From contig QULU01000070.1 in assembly GCA_003481775.1 (NCBI GenBank), positions 1 through 10,799 on the forward strand: 10,799 bases of DNA, in the 5' to 3' direction. The stretch comes from Clostridiaceae bacterium OM02-2AC. Lineage in GTDB: Bacteria > Bacillota_I > Bacilli_A > Erysipelotrichales > Erysipelotrichaceae. Shown here one piece after another: positions 7,255 to 10,799 of the stretch. The translations under genes were made by a program, and so were the position numbers. The notes under the pieces are model-generated. The model had not been told where the DNA came from. It worked only from the letters and a program-made list of their open reading frames with translations, and did not search any database. The first letter of the stretch is position 1; every line of letters begins with the position of its first letter.

Positions 7255-7770
7255 TCAGTCACAGTCTACCCAAAGCCGATATGCTCCACAATGTCGACAG
7301 CGAAACAGATATCCTGCGCAGGAACCGGATTTCACCAAATACTCTCTGACATTTTCATATCCCCCATGCCCTTCATATTCCGCAAACACTTCATCTGCGA
7401 TTCCAAGCTCCTCCAGCTCCACGGTTCCTACTTCTCCAAGATATGCACAATAATCATTGCAGCATGCGAGCCAAAACTCTCCCTGCCAGCTTGTATATCC
7501 CGGAGTTCGTTTGAACAACTCCTCTGTTTTTGCAGGGTCTGAAACCTTCCAAGTCTCTGCGTCCTGAATAAAGTCTCCCTGGAATTTCTCAGCAGCTGCC
7601 CCATTTGCTATACATGCAGGGCAGATACACTGTATACTTTCCCTGCAATACATACGGGAATAATATACCTCTGTCTGTTTGCCACAGCATTGACAAGTTG
7701 CCGGACCTTTTTCAAAAATATCCTGTTCATATGCGTTTGGATGATATTGGAATCTGATAATTTCTGACAT
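7255..7770 (-). CDS. CbrC family protein (UPF0167)
   Basis: A 171-residue cysteine-rich protein matching the CbrC/UPF0167 family as I know it. It opens with FQYHPNAYEQDIFEKG (about 7-22). A first cysteine group follows (C26, C28, C29), then CICPACIANGAAAEKF (about 48-63), RTPGYTSWQGEFW (about 88-100), and a closing LFRCRHCG with C158-x2-C161. The cysteine pairs suggest zinc binding. In Escherichia coli the namesake is tied to colicin E2 tolerance and the CreBC regulon, but its biochemical role is unknown and cannot be assumed here. The ATG at 7770 has GGGAGG 4 nt upstream. It is a single-gene unit with a terminator downstream; no two-component regulator is nearby. Full length, no signal peptide. 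Confidence 0.9.
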   Translation of the reverse strand: MSEIIRFQYHPNAYEQDIFEKGPATCQCCGKQTEVYYSRMYCRESIQCICPACIANGAAAEKFQGDFIQDAETWKVSDPAKTEELFKRTPGYTSWQGEFWLACCNDYCAYLGEVGTVELEELGIADEVFAEYEGHGGYENVREYLVKSGSCAGYLFRCRHCGAYRLWVDCD

Positions 7771-7857
7771 AATGCCTCCCTACGTTCACCTTCTGTTATT
7801 CTTTGGTATGCCTGTATACTGCTAAGCTATGAAAATCGAAACAAGCAGCTCTTTTTC

Positions 7858-7878
7858 TATAGCAAGCAGCCTGCTATA
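7858..7878. repeat. Inverted repeat upstream of the CbrC-family gene
   Basis: TATAGCA (7858-7864) and TGCTATA (7872-7878) form a perfect 7-bp dyad with a 7-nt centre. It stands about 88 bp before the ATG at 7770. Neither strand has a T run on the correct side, so it is not a terminator. It could bind a regulator of the gene or be chance. Confidence 0.4.
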
Positions 7879-8024
7879 CCGGCAGATCAATCTCTGAGGT
7901 TTCTTTCGAACCGTTATCCAAAGGAATATGATAATACATTCTCTACAGGCTTCCATGAGGCAGCTTGTATTTACGATATGCCGGTGCTTTAAGCAAATAT
8001 TCCTTAACCGTCTCTGGTATACTA

Positions 8025-8231
8025 TTATTTATTTTTATAAAACAGCACCGTCTTTTCCTTCATGGAGATCTTTTCAACGTGATATCCATATGCAGACAAT
8101 TCCTTTTTAAAGGTCAAAAAGGAATGATCCAGTGCTGTACCTGCGATTTCTTCAATGCGTTGAAAGCTAAGCCGGCATTCTTCCTCATTTTGCTTCTGGA
8201 TATACTCCCAAAGCTTATTATATTTACTCAT
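8025..8231 (-). CDS. Small conserved-looking hypothetical protein (68 aa)
   Basis: Opens with KYNKLWEYIQKQ, then LSFQRIEEIAG and DHSFLTFKKEL, and ends in YGYHVEKISMKEKTVLFYK. This order (tyrosine-led first helix, an F-x-x-I-E-x-I-x-G turn, a histidine-serine step, a final beta hairpin) resembles small proteins of Firmicutes, and loosely the DUF7662-type fold. That is from memory and not verified. It has no transmembrane segment and no catalytic motif that I can see. The ATG at 8231 follows GGGTGA by 4 nt. An extended -10 (TGTTATAAT) and a leader palindrome precede it, so the gene appears individually regulated although it lies downstream of the ABC exporter operon. Function unknown; a nucleic-acid-binding role is a guess only. 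Confidence 0.75.
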   Translation of the reverse strand: MSKYNKLWEYIQKQNEEECRLSFQRIEEIAGTALDHSFLTFKKELSAYGYHVEKISMKEKTVLFYKNK

Positions 8232-8251
8232 CAGCTCACCCTGTTCCTTTC

Positions 8252-8274
8252 CCTGATAATGTCGATTTATCAGG
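8252..8274 (-). promoter_or_regulatory. Leader palindrome before the 68-aa protein gene
   Basis: CCTGATAA (8252-8259) and TTATCAGG (8267-8274) form a perfect 8-bp inverted repeat around 7 nt. It lies between the expected transcription start (near 8281) and the ribosome site (8236-8241). It may be an operator just downstream of the start site or a 5' hairpin that protects or controls the message. No T run follows, so it is not a terminator. Confidence 0.5.
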
Positions 8275-8287
8275 TCGTCTCACATAG

Positions 8288-8296
8288 ATTATAACA
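8288..8296 (-). promoter_or_regulatory. Extended -10 promoter of the 68-aa protein gene
   Basis: Minus strand TGTTATAAT (8296-8288): a perfect TATAAT with the TG of an extended -10. The region 17 nt upstream has no good -35, which extended -10 promoters can tolerate. The leader to the ATG at 8231 would be about 50 nt. Confidence 0.6.
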
Positions 8297-8411
8297 GGTT
8301 TTTATGAAAAATCTTCATCTAAATTTTATAGAAATGCATAGAAGCTCCACCTATATTGTATGATAAAATGCACTCCGATAGACGCAAGCTGATAAGCATC
8401 TTAATTCCATG

Positions 8412-9266
8412 TCATCGCCTGCGCTGTCTTCCATATTGCAATAGGAAAAACAGCAATCCCATCCCTGCAATAATCAGAATATGGTCCAGTGTATCGGTCG
8501 TATGACCGCCATAGCTGTAGATAAGACCGAATTGCTTTTTAAATGCAGTCAGATGCTCAGCCGGTATTGCTTGAAAGGTTCGTGTTAAAACATCATCCAT
8601 CATGAGATTGCGAAACAATGCAGCGCAATGGCTCGGTGGAAAGAGCGATATTATGGTTTGAAGCAGCTTGGGAAGGGCTCCTACCGGAACATAGATGCCC
8701 ATAAGAAATCCGGATAATGTGCCGATGATGGTTGTGACATTGCTGAAGGATGTCGCACTTTTAAAAAATGACATAAAGAAGAAAAGCATTGCCGTACAGG
8801 ACAGGATAGACAGTACCATACAGGCAAGCACCTTGATCAAAGAGGACAGTGTTAAAAATGTTCCCCCGTAAGCCACGATGTAGAGCTCACCGATTATCAG
8901 TGTAACGACGGATACCAGAAATGTTATACAAATGGTGGAAAGCAGATAGGCACCTGTAACCTTCATCTGCGATATGGGGGCAATATAAAAATCATTAAGT
9001 ATGGACTTGCTTTTATCCTCGATAATGATTCCAAGTACACTTAAAGAGGTTGTCAGCGAAACGATTCCCAGAGTTCCTGCCATGATCCAGGTATCACTCA
9101 GTTCTCTTGCCGTATTCGGAAAATCCTGCTTTAAAGGCTGGATCATCATATCACCAAGAAAGCATACGTACAGCCCTAGCACAACAAATACTGCCATAAA
9201 GGAAAAGAAGACCGATGTTTTATCCTTGAAGAAGAGCAGCATATTCCGTTTTATTAAAGCGATCAT
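8412..9266 (-). CDS. ABC-2 type transporter permease
   Basis: A 284-residue membrane partner of the ATPase encoded just upstream. About six transmembrane segments are visible: roughly 18-38, 62-86, 105-131, 142-168, 175-197 and 262-280. The fifth holds the GTLSGFLMGIYVPVGALP stretch that marks ABC-2 permeases. The larger loop between segments five and six is predicted outside. Such permeases pair as dimers with DrrA-type ATPases to export drugs, lipids or antimicrobial peptides; the substrate here is not predictable. The ATG at 9266 overlaps the ATPase stop by 4 bp (ATGA), and GGAGG inside the ATPase end is 7 nt upstream, so the two are translationally coupled. No clear terminator follows before the 68-aa protein gene. 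Confidence 0.92.
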   Translation of the reverse strand: MIALIKRNMLLFFKDKTSVFFSFMAVFVVLGLYVCFLGDMMIQPLKQDFPNTARELSDTWIMAGTLGIVSLTTSLSVLGIIIEDKSKSILNDFYIAPISQMKVTGAYLLSTICITFLVSVVTLIIGELYIVAYGGTFLTLSSLIKVLACMVLSILSCTAMLFFFMSFFKSATSFSNVTTIIGTLSGFLMGIYVPVGALPKLLQTIISLFPPSHCAALFRNLMMDDVLTRTFQAIPAEHLTAFKKQFGLIYSYGGHTTDTLDHILIIAGMGLLFFLLQYGRQRRR

Positions 9267-10174
9267 TCCTGTCCCTCCTGAAGCATCTGCAAATAAATTT
9301 CTTCGATATTACCCGGATGATTTTCAAAGCGCTGAATATAGCGTTCGCATAGGCGCAGGACAGACATCGTTTTCAGCATACCTCCTGTGTGTATGCAAAG
9401 AGCCTCGTTTTGCTCATGAAATGGTATATGGTGTCGGTTTAATTCTGCAAGCAGCTGTGCTTTACTGGCCGGATAAAGCAACAGCTGCTCTGCGGCATAC
9501 TGCTTATGTACCTCCTTCATAGGCTTATCAAAGATGATTGTCCCCTGCTTGATAATACACAGATGGTCTGCAATTTCTGCTTCCTCCATATAGTGAGTAG
9601 TCATAAATACGGTCATATGACGCTCCCTATGCAATGCGCTGATCGTGTCCCATAGCTGCTTTCTTGCCTTGGGGTCAAGTCCGGTGCTCGGTTCATCCAG
9701 TATGAGTATTTCCGGTTCCGGAATCAGTGCTCTTGCTATATCGCAGCGTCTTCGCTGACCACCGGAAAGGGTTCCTACCGGCTGGTGCATAATGTCATGC
9801 AGACTGCATATTTCACATAGCTTTTGCACACGCTGGCATGCCTGTTTAAACGACAGATGATACAGGGCACTGCGCAGAATCAGATTCTGTTTGACTGACA
9901 GCAGCTCATCCAGTACGCTATTCTGGAAGACGATACCGATATTTGATCGAATACGTTCATCCTCCTGTCCCAGATGACAGCCGTTTATTATAACAGTCCC
10001 GCTGTCCTTTTTCAGCAGAGTGCTCAGAATGGAGATTGTTGTGGATTTCCCTGCGCCGTTTGGACCTAGAAAGGCGAAGATTTCTCCTTTATTCACCTGA
10101 AAGCTGATGCTTTTGACAACCTGTGTTCCCTGATAGGATTTAGAGAGCTGCTCGACACGAATGCTTGACTCCAT
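9263..10174 (-). CDS. ABC transporter ATP-binding protein, DrrA-like
   Basis: A 303-residue cytoplasmic ATPase powering the ABC-2 permease that follows. All motifs are intact: Walker A GPNGAGKST (37-45), Q-loop Q84 in VFQNS, signature LSGGQ (136-140), Walker B ILILDEP (156-162), D-loop STGLDP (163-168) and the switch histidine H194 in TTHYMEEAE. The stretch after residue 215 is the C-terminal extension usual in daunorubicin-resistance-type exporters. The ATG at 10174 has GGGGG about 6 nt upstream. I could not find a convincing promoter in the 120 bases before it. There is no linked TetR, MarR or two-component regulator in the window, so the inducer and substrate remain open. Confidence 0.95.
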   Translation of the reverse strand: MESSIRVEQLSKSYQGTQVVKSISFQVNKGEIFAFLGPNGAGKSTTISILSTLLKKDSGTVIINGCHLGQEDERIRSNIGIVFQNSVLDELLSVKQNLILRSALYHLSFKQACQRVQKLCEICSLHDIMHQPVGTLSGGQRRRCDIARALIPEPEILILDEPSTGLDPKARKQLWDTISALHRERHMTVFMTTHYMEEAEIADHLCIIKQGTIIFDKPMKEVHKQYAAEQLLLYPASKAQLLAELNRHHIPFHEQNEALCIHTGGMLKTMSVLRLCERYIQRFENHPGNIEEIYLQMLQEGQE

Positions 10175-10372
10175 GATATTCCCCCTTTATGTAAATGGAA
10201 TGCTTCAGTGCAGTATATGCAACTCGAGGGGGAGATATTTCATAGAATACATGCCATAACAGGAGTGTATTAGGTTTCATGAATGATATCGGCATACGGA
10301 GCAAGTAGGAAAATGGTGGTTTTCAGGATATCATATCCACATATGGACAGACGTAAGATTTTGCAGGAGAAG

Positions 10373-10411
10373 AAAAAACGGCCTAAGTCCTCTATGTAAG
10401 TGACATAAGCC
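10373..10411 (-). terminator. Minus-strand terminator without a visible gene upstream
   Basis: GGCTTATGTC (10411-10402) pairs with GACTTAGGCC (10389-10380) over ten positions, one of them a wobble and one a T-T mismatch, with a 12-nt loop. G and six T follow (10379-10373). It would stop a transcript entering from the right, but I see no gene for it to serve before the window edge. Confidence 0.5.
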
Positions 10412-10605
10412 ATGGTTTCTCATAACGATTTTTTAAGACAGATAAAGGGTTACCTGGTTTTCGGTAATACCAGATAGGATAAAAAGTGCAGTGGTTTGTA
10501 GCTCCATATCAGCATATTTGATAAATCGGAACGTAATATGCCGAATGTCAAAATTATGCAATGTTTGATATGAAATAGAAGATATAGTTTAAAAAGGATA
10601 GGAGA

Positions 10606-10683
10606 ATGTCAAAAACGATGATTAATTTAAGTACCACTATAGAAGCGATTGAGATAGCAGATGATAATTTCACATTTGCTTAG
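10606..10683 (+). other. Possible 25-codon frame or truncated gene start
   Basis: ATG at 10606 opens MSKTMINLSTTIEAIEIADD and stops with TAG after 25 codons. AAGGAT lies about 8 nt and GGAG 1 nt upstream, so a ribosome site is possible. It is the only plus-strand candidate in the window. It could be the 5' stub of a broken gene, a short peptide or chance; I do not recognise it. Confidence 0.2.
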
Positions 10684-10738
10684 ATTAGAAATAAGAGAAA
10701 GTGTGTTTCGTATCTACATTATTAACCGTTTCTTACTA

Positions 10739-10778
10739 TTTACACATCTTTCGGGGAGTATCCCAAAGATTGTGTAAA
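10739..10778. repeat. Long imperfect hairpin, 16 base pairs
   Basis: TTTACACA + TCTTT + GGG on the left pairs with CCC + AAAGA + TGTGTAAA on the right, with one bulged base on each arm and a 6- to 7-nt loop. No T run follows on either strand. TGTGTAAA next to such an arm recalls the terminal repeats of IS256-type elements, which makes two abutting element ends one possible reading; a stand-alone regulatory hairpin is another. Confidence 0.55.
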
Positions 10779-10799
10779 CCTCTAAACTGATGTAAGATA

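Larger units (their letters stand above)
10175..10799. other. Geneless, structured right end of the window
   Basis: About 625 bases upstream of the exporter operon without a defended gene on either strand. It becomes AT-rich after about 10500. It holds a 13-bp palindrome (GGATAT / ATATCC, 10326-10338), a minus-strand terminator (10373-10411) and an inverted repeat GCATATT / AATATGC (10512-10541). It also contains two copies of GAATGTCAAAA (10543-10553 and 10604-10614), a 25-codon frame (10606-10683) and a long hairpin (10739-10778). The window may end just before a mobile element or another gene. Confidence 0.5.

Noticed and set aside
7981..8049. CGGTGCT / AGCACCG pair after the 68-aa protein gene as a terminator
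   Set aside because: The loop is over 50 nt and no T run follows on the minus strand.
1..10799. CRISPR array, tRNA, rRNA or complete insertion sequence
   Set aside because: I saw no regularly spaced repeats, no cloverleaf or ribosomal sequence, and no transposase or integrase reading frame in the window.

Overview
The window looks like chromosome from a low-to-moderate GC Firmicute. Supporting signs are AGGAGG-type ribosome binding sites, TTGACA/TATAAT-type promoters with extended -10 elements, hairpin-plus-T-run terminators, and gene content typical of gut Erysipelotrichia or Clostridia. A relative of [Clostridium] innocuum is my guess; this is inference, since no ribosomal or marker gene is present. 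Every gene I can support lies on the minus strand, so transcription runs from right to left.

Right to left: positions 10175-10799 hold no convincing gene, only a minus-strand terminator, several inverted repeats and one 25-codon frame. Next is a two-gene ABC exporter operon of the DrrA/DrrB (ABC-2) kind, with a 4-bp start/stop overlap (10174-8412). A 68-residue conserved-looking small protein follows (8231-8025) with its own extended -10 promoter and a perfect 8-bp inverted repeat in its leader. Then come a CbrC-family (UPF0167) cysteine-rich protein (7770-7255) ending at a good terminator, and an 833-residue cytoplasmic diguanylate cyclase with three PAS domains, GGDEF, GAF and a short last PAS (6983-4482).

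After a gap of about 480 bases there is a cluster of a YafP-like GNAT acetyltransferase (3983-3513), an 87-residue zinc-ribbon protein (3439-3176) and proC (3093-2299, starting at TTG). Two paralogous RimJ/RimL-like GNAT acetyltransferases in direct repeat (2016-1465 and 734-195) complete the window. These two share a 129-bp block of perfect identity covering promoter, leader and the first 27 or so codons, while the rest of the genes has diverged.

The genes do not form one pathway. They read as separate housekeeping, signalling and stress or resistance units, each with its own promoter or terminator where I could find one. I do not see a clear new multi-gene system. The most unusual signals are the paralogous acetyltransferases with a homogenised 5' end, the palindrome over the zinc-ribbon promoter, the leader palindrome of the small protein, the cysteine-bearing PAS domains of the diguanylate cyclase, and the structured, geneless right end with a terminator that no visible gene explains.
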